A DNA stretch of 54,512 bases. Source: an uncultured Porphyromonadaceae bacterium (lineage in GTDB: Bacteria; Bacteroidota; Bacteroidia; Bacteroidales; Muribaculaceae). The translations under genes were made by a program, and so were the position numbers. Every line of letters starts with the position of its first letter. The stretch's first letter is position 1. This document shows positions 15,331 through 24,537 of this stretch, in pieces. The notes below the pieces were generated by a model that saw only the letters and a list, made by a program, of their open reading frames with translations, had not been told where the DNA came from and ran no database searches. The stretch lies in assembly GCA_947174995.1 (NCBI GenBank), contig CAMWLC010000014.1, positions 1 through 54,512 of the forward strand. The letters run 5' to 3'.

Positions 15331-18004
15331 CGGGGAATGTATTGATGTCAGTGGCTTCGGAATCCGCCTCGTTGATGTCGGCGAAAAGGTCTCCATCGAT
15401 GACGGTGGGCCCCTTGGGGCGGTCAGTCTCACCCTCCTGCTCGGATTCAGGTTCCGGTTCCGGTTCGGGGAATCGCAGCGGCTCCAGTTCCGTGATGGAA
15501 GCAAGATCGTAGGTGGTGAGACGCTTTCCCTTGGCCTTGAATCCCTTCACGGCGATAAACTCCTCGGCGTCTATCTCCACGGGGGGACGCAGGGAGTCGT
15601 GGCCCCCGAAGGTGAGTTCGAGACGCGGGAAGGGGGTATCGGTCAGCAGCAGTTCCCTGGACTTGTCATCAATTCCCACAAACCTCTGCGGACGGGCCGA
15701 AGGCTCGAAGCGGAAACGCTTCAGGTAGGGATAACCAAGCTGGGCATCGTCCAGCGCGAGGGTCCATACCTTGTGGGGATCGAATTTCTCTATGCGGGCG
15801 ATGTTGTCGTCGTAATGGTTCTCGTCGGAATGGTTGGTGGTGTAATACTCACCGTCGCGTGTGATGACAAGCACGAGGTCGTCACCCTGGAATGTGCCCA
15901 GGCTCTCCCCGCGCCCGTCGTAGTTGAGACGCAGCACATCGCGGTCAAACCACACCTCTCGGCCCCCCAACGTGCTTCCGCCGCGCTTCTCCATGGTGAT
16001 GTCCTTGATGGCATATTTGGTGACGAGATTACCCAGGGATTCCTTACCCTTGATGTCCAGGTCAGCGAAATCCACCTGCACCGTCTGATGGCGCGGACGT
16101 CGTCCGTCAGGCCCCGGCTCATCCTTGAGCGTCACCTTCACGGTCTCGGCCTCGCCGTTGGGATTCACAGTGAGCCAGTCTATGCGGCTTCCGGGCACGC
16201 CTTTCGTGATGTTGTATTCCTTGTCGCGGGTGAGTCCGGTGATGAAGAAGCGCTTCTTGTAATAGAAGCCCCCTTTGGGGCCGTTGCGGTAGATGACATT
16301 GTAGACCGTACGCTCATCCTTCTTCTTGAAGAGGCCGATGTGTATGATTTTCTTTCCCACGAAGAGCTTCTCCTGCACCTTGACGATCTTGTACGTGCCG
16401 TCTCGGTAGATGAGCAGCACGTCGTCGATGTCGGAGCAGGCGAACTTGAACTCGTTATCCTTGAGCGCGGTGCCGATGAAGCCCCCCTCTTTGTCGAAAT
16501 AGAGGCGCTTGTTGGCCTCCGCCACCTTCGTGGCCTCGATGGAATCAAACCCGCGCACCACGGTGCGCCGCGGGAAGTGGGAACCGTATTTCTCCTTTAG
16601 ATGAGTAAACCAATGGATGGTGTATCGCGTGAGGTTTTCGAGATTGTCGGTGATTTCTGCTATCTCGGCGTCAAGGGCGGCTATCTTCTCGTTGGCCTTG
16701 TCGGAATTGAACTTGAGGATGCGTGCCATGCGGATTTCCCACAGTTTGAGATAGTCCTCGCGTGTCAGGAGACGGAAGAAACCGGGTATCCAGGGGAGGA
16801 AAAGCGTCTCGAGGCGTGCCACGGCGGCATCCATCGTGGGTGCGTTCTCGATTTCGGAATCCTTATACATACGCTCCTCGATGAAGATCTTCTCCAGGGA
16901 GGCGAAGAGGCGAGTCTCGCGCGCCTCGCCGAGACGTATCTCGAGTTCGCGACGCAGCAGGTCACGGGTGTGGTCCACGGAATAGCGGAGCAGCTCGCTG
17001 ACGGTGAGGAAGCGAGGCTTGTCATCGCGTATTACGCAGCAGTTTGGCGAGATGGACACCTCGCAGTCCGTAAAGGCGTAGAGGGCATCAATGGCCTTGT
17101 CGCCGGAGGTGCCGGGCTGGAGATGCACCAGTATCTCGGCAGTGGCCGCCGTGTTGTCATCCACCTTGCGGATCTTGATTTTCCCCTTCTCCATCGCGCC
17201 GAGTATGGAGGATATGAGCGAGGATGTGGTCTTGCCGAAGGGTATCTCGGTGATGGCCAGCGTGCGGGCATCCACTTTCTCGATCCTTGCCCTGACCTTG
17301 ACCGCGCCTCCGCGACCGCCGTCGTTGTAGCGCGAGGCGTCCAGCAGACCACCGGTCTGGAAGTCGGGCAGGAGCTGGAACGGCCGTCCCTCCAGGCAGG
17401 CTATGGCGGCATCGGCCACCTCATTGAAATTGTGGGGCAGAATCTTCGACGAGAGACCCACGGCGATTCCCTCCACACCCTGCACGAGGAGGAGCGGGAA
17501 TTTCACCGGAAGTGTCACCGGCTCCTTCTTGCGCCCGTCGTATGAGAGGGTCCATTCCGTGGTCTTGGGATTGAACACCGCCTCAAGGGCGAACTCCGAG
17601 AGACGCGCCTCGATGTATCGCGGGGCAGCCGCGGAGTCTCCTGTCAGGATATTTCCCCAGTTGCCCTGGGTGTCCACCAGCAGTTCCTTCTGTCCCAACT
17701 GCACGAGGGCGTCGCCAATCGAAGCATCACCGTGGGGATGATACTGCATGGTGTGGCCCACGATGTTCGCCACCTTGTTGAAGCGGCCGTCGTCGAGAGT
17801 CTGCATGGCGTGTAGGATACGGCGCTGCACGGGCTTGAGACCATCCTCGATGTGGGGCACGGCCCTCTCGAGAATGACGTAGCTCGCATACTCTATGTAC
17901 CAGTTTCGGAACATGCCCGAAAGCACAGTCCGCCGGTCGCCTGTCCCCGGCACATTGTATTTCTGAGTCCCAGCCATCGAATCGGGAGTAAGCTCGTCTG
18001 CCAT
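15314..18004 (-). CDS. parC: DNA topoisomerase IV subunit A (GyrA/ParC family)
   Basis: Type IIA topoisomerase breakage-reunion subunit of 896 aa. The N-terminal winged-helix region contains HPHGDASIGD; the position matching the quinolone-target Ser of GyrA is Ala, with Ser next. The active Tyr is Tyr130 in AAPRYIEAR. The C-terminal beta-pinwheel lacks a canonical gyrase box (a distant KGKESLG is present), so topoisomerase IV (decatenation) is more likely than gyrase. The C-terminal 60 residues are acidic. The partner subunit B lies about 11 kb away at 28747-30786. The ATG at 18004 (MADELTP) is chosen over an upstream in-frame start because the region before it is AT-rich and noncoding in character. 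The next gene starts within its 3' end. Confidence 0.85.
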   Translation of the reverse strand: MADELTPDSMAGTQKYNVPGTGDRRTVLSGMFRNWYIEYASYVILERAVPHIEDGLKPVQRRILHAMQTLDDGRFNKVANIVGHTMQYHPHGDASIGDALVQLGQKELLVDTQGNWGNILTGDSAAAPRYIEARLSEFALEAVFNPKTTEWTLSYDGRKKEPVTLPVKFPLLLVQGVEGIAVGLSSKILPHNFNEVADAAIACLEGRPFQLLPDFQTGGLLDASRYNDGGRGGAVKVRARIEKVDARTLAITEIPFGKTTSSLISSILGAMEKGKIKIRKVDDNTAATAEILVHLQPGTSGDKAIDALYAFTDCEVSISPNCCVIRDDKPRFLTVSELLRYSVDHTRDLLRRELEIRLGEARETRLFASLEKIFIEERMYKDSEIENAPTMDAAVARLETLFLPWIPGFFRLLTREDYLKLWEIRMARILKFNSDKANEKIAALDAEIAEITDNLENLTRYTIHWFTHLKEKYGSHFPRRTVVRGFDSIEATKVAEANKRLYFDKEGGFIGTALKDNEFKFACSDIDDVLLIYRDGTYKIVKVQEKLFVGKKIIHIGLFKKKDERTVYNVIYRNGPKGGFYYKKRFFITGLTRDKEYNITKGVPGSRIDWLTVNPNGEAETVKVTLKDEPGPDGRRPRHQTVQVDFADLDIKGKESLGNLVTKYAIKDITMEKRGGSTLGGREVWFDRDVLRLNYDGRGESLGTFQGDDLVLVITRDGEYYTTNHSDENHYDDNIARIEKFDPHKVWTLALDDAQLGYPYLKRFRFEPSARPQRFVGIDDKSRELLLTDTPFPRLELTFGGHDSLRPPVEIDAEEFIAVKGFKAKGKRLTTYDLASITELEPLRFPEPEPEPESEQEGETDRPKGPTVIDGDLFADINEADSEATDINTFPDETSD

Positions 18005-18094
18005 GTTGTAGGATTTGGTAATTTGGGTTGTTGGGGAAATCCAACGCGAATTTAGCAAAAATTTCCCGATTTACACTCCGCCAAGGTCAAAAAA

Positions 18095-19786
18095 TCACCT
18101 TCTGAGTATGACAGCGGCTCCCCTGTCGGTCTCGTTGACGAACCCTCGTGCTGCAAGTTCCTTCAGCGTCATCTGAAGGTCGGAGTCATACATATAATCC
18201 TCTTTCAGATACACCACGGCGGTGATGCTGTCAAGAAACTGCAACTCCCCATCGGGCATCTTCCATATATTGCTTGGCTTGAAATGGTAATCGTGCACCC
18301 CCGGGCCGTCATCTACTCCAAGCATCAGCCTCCACCTGATTCTGTCATCGGAAAGCAATACCCAGCGGTCACCGGATTTGCGCACATCCTTCACCGCAAC
18401 TTCCCACTGCGCGTACTCTTTGTCGTAGTCGTCGGGCGACACGATACCCGTGCACAGCTCCGGCACCTCGATAGGCCTGTACACACACACCTTGCGCATA
18501 CAGTCCCATTGCGTCGCAACGATGGAGACACAGCCCACCATCACCACTCCGAGGGACGTCACGAGGTATCTGTTTATCGCGCCGCGACCCATGCACCAGA
18601 GCACAGCCACGATCACGGGCAGACTGAAACCGGCCTCCACCCTCTCGAAATATGCGTCCGAGCCGAACATCATGGCCACGAGCACGGCGGCACATGCCGC
18701 GAGGCTCAGCACCGGGGTTTGGAGCGGCTTTTTTCCCGGCCAGGCGAAGTTCCTGACCGCCGGAAGAAGTATCCACGCGCCCGCCACACCGCAGGCCGCC
18801 CCCATCAGGCCCTCTGCCTGAAGTCCCGCCTCATCCTGCTTGACCATAAAGATGCCGGTGACAACGATACAGACCACACAGATGAGTGCGGCAATCAGGG
18901 TACGCCGCTTTTCCGCGGCGGATGCGCGTCCCTGCGCCATATCCCGCAACCGGTGCCGGAACAGCAACGGCAGCAGTATACATGCTACGGGAACGATATT
19001 GCGCTCCATTACAGCGGGCACCATCGCCATCATCCTCCATTTGAGTTTGGCAAACCCTCCGCCCACTCCGTGACCGGAAACGACATATTCGGAGAAGTCC
19101 GACACGTATGCCCCGATGCTTCCATATAATACAATGATAATCAGCAAGAGCACCAGGCAGAAAGAAGCGCTGCTCGCCAGGCCCCCCGTCCATGCCACAC
19201 GGCGCGAGAGCCTGCCTCCGGAGACACCCCACCACAGAATCCCCAGGAAAATCGGCATGATTATTCCCGAGGGGAGCCTGCCGGCGGTCATCAGTGCAAA
19301 TGCTGCTCCGCATATCGCTCCCCTTGCGCAAGAGGGGCGCCTGAAAAATTCCACCGCCGCAATCATGCCCAGCGCATCCCAGAGCAACGTGCCGGACTCC
19401 CAGTTGTAGAGCATGAAGGCATCCATGCGCCATATCCAGGAGCACACCATGAAGAGCAGAGAAGCAAGCAGCACATTTCGGGTGCGCCTCCAAGCGTAGA
19501 AGCATGACACAACCACTGTCAGACAACCCAACGTGACTGCCAGAAACCTGAGATTCAAGATTTTCATGCCGGTCACGCTCAGCCAGCCGTGTCCCATGAA
19601 AAATGTCAAGGGCGCCAGACGCGTCATCTCGGGGTGAAGCACGCAGAATGTCTGGTAGCTCTCGTCGGCCCAGATCTCCCCGTAGCCAAATAAATATAGG
19701 TACGCGAAGAGTCCCGTAGCGATGCACGCAAGTATCATGAGATACCGCAGAGGCCGGGCCATCCCGGATAATTCTTGATTTGTCAT
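18095..19786 (-). CDS. Polytopic membrane protein, GT-C glycosyltransferase-like
   Basis: Protein of 563 aa with about 11-12 predicted membrane helices followed by a soluble C-terminal domain (about 430-563). The first extracytoplasmic loop has WADESYQ (about residues 39-45), an acidic pair in the place where GT-C enzymes (ArnT/PMT type) keep a catalytic Asp/Glu, followed by a loop with HGW. These enzymes transfer sugars from polyprenyl-phosphate carriers to lipids or proteins at the periplasmic face. The family call is based on topology and this loop only. It has its own promoter (19828-19858) and no related neighbours. A start eight codons later (MARPLRYL) is possible. Confidence 0.5.
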   Translation of the reverse strand: MTNQELSGMARPLRYLMILACIATGLFAYLYLFGYGEIWADESYQTFCVLHPEMTRLAPLTFFMGHGWLSVTGMKILNLRFLAVTLGCLTVVVSCFYAWRRTRNVLLASLLFMVCSWIWRMDAFMLYNWESGTLLWDALGMIAAVEFFRRPSCARGAICGAAFALMTAGRLPSGIIMPIFLGILWWGVSGGRLSRRVAWTGGLASSASFCLVLLLIIIVLYGSIGAYVSDFSEYVVSGHGVGGGFAKLKWRMMAMVPAVMERNIVPVACILLPLLFRHRLRDMAQGRASAAEKRRTLIAALICVVCIVVTGIFMVKQDEAGLQAEGLMGAACGVAGAWILLPAVRNFAWPGKKPLQTPVLSLAACAAVLVAMMFGSDAYFERVEAGFSLPVIVAVLWCMGRGAINRYLVTSLGVVMVGCVSIVATQWDCMRKVCVYRPIEVPELCTGIVSPDDYDKEYAQWEVAVKDVRKSGDRWVLLSDDRIRWRLMLGVDDGPGVHDYHFKPSNIWKMPDGELQFLDSITAVVYLKEDYMYDSDLQMTLKELAARGFVNETDRGAAVILRR

Positions 19787-19827
19787 ATTTCCATAGCCCC
19801 CGTCATTTCATTCTCTCCGGGACGATG

Positions 19828-19858
19828 CAAAGATAGCATAATTCCGCGGATAATGCAA
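19828..19858 (-). promoter_or_regulatory. Promoter of the GT-C-like membrane protein gene
   Basis: Minus-strand TTG (19858-19856), 20 bp, TATCTTTG (19835-19828). The leader to the ATG at 19786 would be about 35 nt. Confidence 0.75.
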
Positions 19859-19964
19859 GCTCTGCCACCGCCAAGGGCCTAATACTGAACCCCGATCCCT
19901 CGGCAAGTGTTATAACTGCGTGAGAAACACCACCGAAACATACTTATAAAAACATTTGACGATT

Positions 19965-20201
19965 ATGAGTGACGTATTGAGTTATGAAGAGAAGAAGGAG
20001 TTGCCGGACAGCGTGTTCGGCCTCCCGGAGAGAAGGGAGTACCCCATGCCGGACGCGGCCCATGTCAGGGCAGCGGAGTCATATTTCCGCTACTGTCCGG
20101 AGGACCTCAAGCCAAAGCTCGCAAGGGCCATCCTGAAGTTCGCGCATGAATATGGCGTAGACGTCGAAAGCCCTACGGTCCTCTCCTACGCGGAGCAATA
20201 A
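19965..20201 (+). CDS. Small orphan protein resembling the DUF6582 segment of phage proteins
   Basis: Acidic protein of 78 aa, no signal peptide or membrane segment. The core reads LPDSVFGLPERREYPMPD followed by an AHVRAAESYF helix. I recall this pattern (a short LPDS-F-LP, then R-YP-D and an Ala-rich helix) from DUF6582 domains, which occur within phage-derived and other proteins. Here it is free-standing, with no phage genes around it. An ATG three codons earlier (19956) is an alternative start. A strong intrinsic terminator follows at once, so it is likely transcribed as a single-gene unit. Function unknown. Confidence 0.6.
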   Translation: MSDVLSYEEKKELPDSVFGLPERREYPMPDAAHVRAAESYFRYCPEDLKPKLARAILKFAHEYGVDVESPTVLSYAEQ

Positions 20202-20211
20202 AAAGTGAAAA

Positions 20212-20240
20212 GAAGTCGTGCATTTTGTCTGCACGACTTC
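20212..20240 (+). terminator. Intrinsic terminator after the small orphan gene
   Basis: Perfect 11-bp stem GAAGTCGTGCA (20212-20222) with TGCACGACTTC (20230-20240), 7-nt loop, then ATTCTTTTAA. Confidence 0.85.
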
Positions 20241-20300
20241 ATTCTTTTAAATAGCGTCACGGAAAAACAGGTGTTTTTTCGCTTTTCCGGGGCCGAGATA

Positions 20301-20331
20301 TTGCATAAACCGGAGAAAAGTTGTATCTTTG
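20301..20331 (+). promoter_or_regulatory. Promoter of aspS
   Basis: TTG at 20301-20303, 20 bp, TATCTTTG at 20324-20331. Transcription would begin near 20338 and give a leader of about 107 nt before the aspS ATG. Confidence 0.8.
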
Positions 20332-20349
20332 CACGTTTTAGCACCCTCA

Positions 20350-20400
20350 ACGGGGTGTAGCGCAGTTGTACCCGCCTCCGCCGACCCCCGGCGGGGAAAG
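20350..20400 (+). promoter_or_regulatory. aspS leader with tRNA-like sequence and GC-rich hairpin
   Basis: The leader contains ACGGGGTGTAGCGCAGTTG (from 20350), which reads like the 5' acceptor strand and D arm of a bacterial tRNA, followed by TACCC, which can pair with part of it. Next comes a hairpin formed by CCGCCG and CGGCGG around 20378-20396. No complete tRNA can be folded. It could be a tRNA-mimic control element, a tRNA gene fragment or chance. Confidence 0.35.
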
Positions 20401-20444
20401 GGGAAAGTAGACCGAGAACCATAAAAACAACACATACTCTCGAT

Positions 20445-22199
20445 ATGTACAGAGACAAGACTTGCGGCGAGCTCCGTCTCGCCGACGCCGGAAAGAAGGT
20501 GACCATCGCGGGGTGGGTGCAGCGCACCCGCAAGATGGGCGGCATGACGTTTGTCGACATCCGTGACCGCTACGGCATCACTCAGATAGTGTTCAATCAG
20601 GAAAGCAATCCTGAGCTCTTCGAGAAGGCCAATTCACTCGGGCGTGAATTTGTGGTGCAGATTCAGGGCACGGTGGAGGAGCGCACATCCAAGAACCCGC
20701 AGCTCCCCACGGGCGACATCGAGATCATAGCCGATTCCCTCAATGTGCTCAACACCTCGAAGACTCCCCCCTTCACTATCGAGGACAAAACCGACGGCGG
20801 CGATGACCTGCGGATGAAATACCGCTATCTCGACCTGCGACGTCCCTGCGTGCGCAAGAATCTCGAGCTGCGCCACAAGATGGCCTTCGAGATTCGCCGC
20901 TATCTTGACTCAAAGGGCTTCCTGGAGATAGAGACTCCGATTCTCGTGAAGTCCACTCCCGAGGGCGCCCGCGACTTCGTGGTGCCCTCACGCATGAATC
21001 CCGGAGAGTTCTACGCTCTTCCTCAGAGTCCCCAGCTCTTCAAGCAGCTTCTCATGGTCAGCGGTTATGACCGCTATTTCCAGATAGCCAAGTGTTTCCG
21101 TGACGAGGATCTACGCGCCGACCGTCAGCCCGAGTTCACACAGATCGACTGCGAAATGTCGTTTGTGGAGCAGGATGACGTGATCGAGATGTTCGAGGGG
21201 CTTGTAAAGCACATCTTCAAATACGTGAAGGGGATAGAGTTCAACGAGCCTTTCCTCCGCATGACCTGGGCCGACGCCATGCGCCTCTACGGAAGCGACA
21301 AGCCGGACCTTCGCTTCGGCATGGAGTTTGTGGAGCTCACTGACCTTGCCAAGGGGAAGGGCTTCCCGGTGTTTGACGATGCGGAACTGACCGTGGGCAT
21401 CTGCGTGCCGGGATGCGCCGGCTACACCCGCAAGCAGCTCGACGAGCTTACCGATTTCGTGAAGCGTCCGCAGGTCGGAGCCAAGGGCCTGGTCTGGGTG
21501 AAGTTCGAGCCTGACGGCTCCGTGAAGTCCTCCGCCTCAAAATTCTTTACCCCCGAAGACTTCAAGGCCTGGGGAGAGAAAGCCGGAGCCAAACCGGGCG
21601 ACCTCATGCTCATCATGGCCGGCGAAGCGATGAAGACCCGCAAGCAGCTCTGCGAACTGCGCCTCGAGATGGGCAACCGCCTCGGTCTGCGCGACAAAAA
21701 TGTGTTCGCACCCCTCTGGGTGGTGGATTTCCCCCTCTTCGAGTGGGACGAGGAGACGCAGCGTTACTATGCCATGCATCATCCCTTCACATCGCCCAAC
21801 CCCGAGGATATCCCCATGCTCCACACCGACACGGGCAATGTTCGCGCCACGGCCTACGACATCGTGGTCAACGGCACAGAGCTTGGCGGCGGCTCCATCC
21901 GAATCCATGACGCGCTGCTTCAGGACGAGATGTTCGAGCTTCTCGGATTCACACCGGAGCGTGCCAAGGAGCAGTTCGGCTTCCTGATGAACGCGTTCCA
22001 GTACGGAGCGCCTCCCCACGGCGGCCTCGCCCTCGGATTCGACCGCTTCGTGTCGATACTCGCCGGTCTTGACACCATCCGTGACGTCATCGCCTTCCCG
22101 AAAAACAATTCCGGACGCGACGTGATGAACGAATCCCCCTCCCCCATCGACCAGGCGCAGCTTGATGAGCTCAAGCTCACCCTCGTCGAGGAGAAGTAA
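20445..22199 (+). CDS. aspS: Aspartyl-tRNA synthetase
   Basis: Class II synthetase of 584 aa, the usual bacterial length. It charges tRNA-Asp in the cytosol. The N-terminal OB-fold anticodon-binding domain (about 1-105) contains [11 protein letters not shown]. The catalytic domain has motif 2 ([16 protein letters not shown], about 219-234) and motif 3 ([10 protein letters not shown], near residue 527-536). The bacterial GAD insertion domain lies between about 290 and 420. The gene has its own promoter and a GC-rich leader with tRNA-like sequence. The Nif3-family gene follows after 22 bp and is probably co-transcribed. Confidence 0.97.
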   Translation: MYRDKTCGELRLADAGKKVTIAGWVQRTRKMGGMTFVDIRDRYGITQIVFNQESNPELFEKANSLGREFVVQIQGTVEERTSKNPQLPTGDIEIIADSLNVLNTSKTPPFTIEDKTDGGDDLRMKYRYLDLRRPCVRKNLELRHKMAFEIRRYLDSKGFLEIETPILVKSTPEGARDFVVPSRMNPGEFYALPQSPQLFKQLLMVSGYDRYFQIAKCFRDEDLRADRQPEFTQIDCEMSFVEQDDVIEMFEGLVKHIFKYVKGIEFNEPFLRMTWADAMRLYGSDKPDLRFGMEFVELTDLAKGKGFPVFDDAELTVGICVPGCAGYTRKQLDELTDFVKRPQVGAKGLVWVKFEPDGSVKSSASKFFTPEDFKAWGEKAGAKPGDLMLIMAGEAMKTRKQLCELRLEMGNRLGLRDKNVFAPLWVVDFPLFEWDEETQRYYAMHHPFTSPNPEDIPMLHTDTGNVRATAYDIVVNGTELGGGSIRIHDALLQDEMFELLGFTPERAKEQFGFLMNAFQYGAPPHGGLALGFDRFVSILAGLDTIRDVIAFPKNNSGRDVMNESPSPIDQAQLDELKLTLVEEK

Positions 22200-22221
22200 A
22201 GTTTGACCCAACAGTTTCACA

Positions 22222-23004
22222 ATGACCGTAAAGGATATTGCGAAAACCATAGAGGATTTCGCTCCCTTGGCCCTCCAGGAGAGCTACGACAACGCAGGCC
22301 TGCAGGTTGGCGACCCTGAGATGCAGGTGTCCTCGGCCCTGCTCTGCCTTGATGTAACGGAAGAGATTCTCGAGGAGGCCCGGCAGCGCGAGTGTAACCT
22401 CATCGTGAGCCATCATCCCCTCATTTTCAGGGGGTTGAAACATCTCACGGGCTCCACACCCACCGAGCGCATCGTGATGAAGGCACTGACCTCGGGCATA
22501 GCCATCTACTCGGCCCACACCAACTTGGACTCCACCTTCGAGGGGGTGAGCTACGAGATAGCCAATTCCCTGGGAATGACAGGACTCCGGCCCCTTCGCC
22601 AGGCCGGAGACAATCCCCGCACTGGCCTGGGAGTGGTGGGAACGGTGAAGCCCACACCGCGACTCGAGTTCCTGCGCCGCGTGAAGGAGACCTTCGGAGT
22701 GCGCGACCTGCGATACAGCTCGCAGGACTCGCGGATCGTGGTGCGCACCGTGGCCGTATGCGGCGGGTCGGGGGGCTCGCTCATCGACGACGCCATTCGC
22801 GCAGGAGCCGATGTCTACGTCACCGGAGACCTCCGCTATCATGACTTCACATCTTACGGCGACGCGATGATTCTCGCCGACATAGGCCATTATGAGAGCG
22901 AACTCTGCTCCCAGAAAATATTCTCACGCGTCATCAGGGGAAAGTATCCCGATTTCGCAACCTATTTTGCGGAGTCCGAGTCAAACCCCATCAAGATACT
23001 CTGA
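22222..23004 (+). CDS. Nif3-like dinuclear metal center protein
   Basis: Cytosolic protein of 260 aa of the Nif3/YbgI (DUF34) family, often labelled GTP cyclohydrolase I type 2 though the reaction is uncertain. Metal ligands appear in VSHHPLIF (about residues 64-71), in AHTNLDS (about 96-102) and in GHYESE near the C-terminus. The long PII-like insertion found in some relatives is absent. It lies 22 bp after aspS and 52 bp before a coiled-coil zinc-ribbon protein; the Nif3/zinc-ribbon pairing is common in Bacteroidetes. Confidence 0.92.
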   Translation: MTVKDIAKTIEDFAPLALQESYDNAGLQVGDPEMQVSSALLCLDVTEEILEEARQRECNLIVSHHPLIFRGLKHLTGSTPTERIVMKALTSGIAIYSAHTNLDSTFEGVSYEIANSLGMTGLRPLRQAGDNPRTGLGVVGTVKPTPRLEFLRRVKETFGVRDLRYSSQDSRIVVRTVAVCGGSGGSLIDDAIRAGADVYVTGDLRYHDFTSYGDAMILADIGHYESELCSQKIFSRVIRGKYPDFATYFAESESNPIKIL

Positions 23005-23056
23005 CAGAAGACAAAACCAAACACTCACATACATCGACAACATCAACCTGTAATAT

Positions 23057-23884
23057 ATGGCAACCGAAAAGAAAAACGACAAGGAACGCAGCGTGGAGGA
23101 TCGTCTCAAAGCCCTCTACAAGCTGCAGACCTACTATTCGGAAATCGACCGTATCCGCACTCTGCGCGGCGAGCTTCCCCAGGAGGTAGACGACCTGGAA
23201 GACGAAATCGTGAGATTCCAGACCCGTATCCATAAACATGAGGATGAAATCGCCGACCTCGAGCGCCTCATCAATCAGAAGAACGGCGAGATCGAGGACC
23301 GCCGTGCGAAAATCGCCAGATATGATTCCCAGCTCGACAATGTGCGCAACAACCGCGAATACGCCTTTCTTGAGAAGGAAAAGGAGTATGAGAGCCTTGA
23401 GATAGAACTCGCGGAGAAGAATATCCGCGACGCCCGCGCCAAGCAGGAAGTCAAGAAGGAGGAAATAGCACGCTGCAGCGAGGAACTCGCCGACAACGAG
23501 CATGTGCTCGAAGAGAAGCGCCGCGAGTTGACCACCATCATCTCCGAAACCAAACAGGAGGAGGAGGAACTGCGCGGCAAGATCAAGGAAATCGAGCCGA
23601 GCATCGACGAATACACCCTGAAGGCTTTCAAGCGCATACGTCAGAACGCCCGAAACGGATTGGGCATCGTGACCGTGCAGCGTAGTGCCTGCGGCGGCTG
23701 CTTCAACCGTATCCCGCCCCAACGCCAGCTTGAAATCAAGATGCACAAGAAGGTCATCGTCTGCGAATACTGCGGACGCATCATGATAGACGGCGCTCTG
23801 GCCGGTATCGAAGAGCCAAAGGCCGAGGCCCCGGCACCCAAGCGCCGCTCCTCGCGCAAGAGCGCCGCTGCGGCTGCCGAGTAA
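23057..23884 (+). CDS. Coiled-coil protein with C-terminal C4 zinc ribbon (DUF164)
   Basis: Cytosolic protein of 275 aa. Residues about 10-190 form a nearly continuous coiled coil with heavy Glu/Lys/Arg content. A zinc-ribbon follows, with cysteines in ACGGCFNRIPP (about residues 213-223) and VCEYCGR (about 235-241). The tail is Ala/Lys/Arg-rich (about 252-275). The family (CT398-like) is widespread, and its role is unclear; proposals include secretion or nucleic-acid-linked scaffolding. It follows nif3 closely and is ended by a long perfect hairpin. Confidence 0.9.
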   Translation: MATEKKNDKERSVEDRLKALYKLQTYYSEIDRIRTLRGELPQEVDDLEDEIVRFQTRIHKHEDEIADLERLINQKNGEIEDRRAKIARYDSQLDNVRNNREYAFLEKEKEYESLEIELAEKNIRDARAKQEVKKEEIARCSEELADNEHVLEEKRRELTTIISETKQEEEELRGKIKEIEPSIDEYTLKAFKRIRQNARNGLGIVTVQRSACGGCFNRIPPQRQLEIKMHKKVIVCEYCGRIMIDGALAGIEEPKAEAPAPKRRSSRKSAAAAAE

Positions 23885-23890
23885 ACGGCC

Positions 23891-23956
23891 GGCAAATGAC
23901 GTATAAAACGGGAGCGATGACTGTTGTCATCGCTCCCGTTTTATACGTCATTTGCC
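23891..23956. terminator. Perfect 31-bp inverted repeat at a convergent gene junction
   Basis: Arms 23891-23921 and 23926-23956 are exact reverse complements with a 4-nt loop (TGTT). The left arm starts 7 bp after the zinc-ribbon stop; the right arm includes the last three codons (stop at 23948) of the converging minus-strand gene. A-rich and T-rich blocks within the stem give both strands a T tract (CGTTTTATA), so it can terminate both directions. Confidence 0.85.
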
Positions 23957-24481
23957 GTTTTTGATATTGTCCGGAACACGCTCGATGGTGAAGCGATGGG
24001 GGATGATGGTGACTTCAAAGGGGGTGGAGGTGCCCTTGCGCGGAGGATCGCTGTGATGATAGTAGAAGGATTTCTGCGTGTCCCAGGACGGGACAGTGAC
24101 GTTGCGCGATGTGCCGGGGGGAACAAGACACTTTATCTCCACGTCGCGCGAGTGCAACTCCCTTCCGTCAAGAGTGGTATAGGTAAGGTTAAGCACTATG
24201 CCGTGAAGGGTGTGTGCGGACGAATTGGAAATGAAAAATGACTCCCTGGTGGAATTGGTTTTCTTGTCAAAGCCGGCGAAACGTATCATATTGATAAGAT
24301 CGCCGTTGGCCGAGTCGGTACATTCGATGCAGATGGTATCCAAAGGAATAGACTTCACCTTTTTGGTATTGCGGGAGGCTGTGCGACCGGTCTTCTGTTT
24401 GGTGGATACTCTCTTGGCTTCGCTCATGGGAGCAAAGCATAACAGGGTAAGCAGGAGTATGAGTATTTGACGTGTTTTCAT
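23948..24481 (-). CDS. Secreted hypothetical protein, Bacteroidales-type
   Basis: Protein of 177 aa with a signal peptide (MKTRQILILLLTLLCFAPMSEA). A basic stretch (about 23-45) leads into a beta-rich domain with FAGFDKK, SRDVEIKCLVPPG and PSWDTQKSFYYHHSD, a pattern I recall from uncharacterised periplasmic Bacteroidales proteins. The ATG at 24481 gives the signal peptide directly at the N-terminus; a start 18 codons upstream would bury it. It is the last gene of a long minus-strand run and ends inside a 31-bp perfect hairpin. It lies 56 bp after the preceding hypothetical gene. Function unknown. Confidence 0.65.
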   Translation of the reverse strand: MKTRQILILLLTLLCFAPMSEAKRVSTKQKTGRTASRNTKKVKSIPLDTICIECTDSANGDLINMIRFAGFDKKTNSTRESFFISNSSAHTLHGIVLNLTYTTLDGRELHSRDVEIKCLVPPGTSRNVTVPSWDTQKSFYYHHSDPPRKGTSTPFEVTIIPHRFTIERVPDNIKNGK

Positions 24482-24537
24482 GGCGATTAAAAGGTCTTTT
24501 TCTCTCTTAACACCACGCATCCGCAATGTGTTCACCC

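Noticed and set aside
15023..16600. 525-codon plus-strand frame opposite topoisomerase IV subunit A
   Set aside because: It is an antisense shadow of parC and the S41 gene; the product has no recognisable domain and the sense frames encode well-known proteins.
20332..20444. T-box riboswitch in the aspS leader
   Set aside because: There is no T-box core motif and no specifier loop, and T-boxes are rare in Bacteroidetes.
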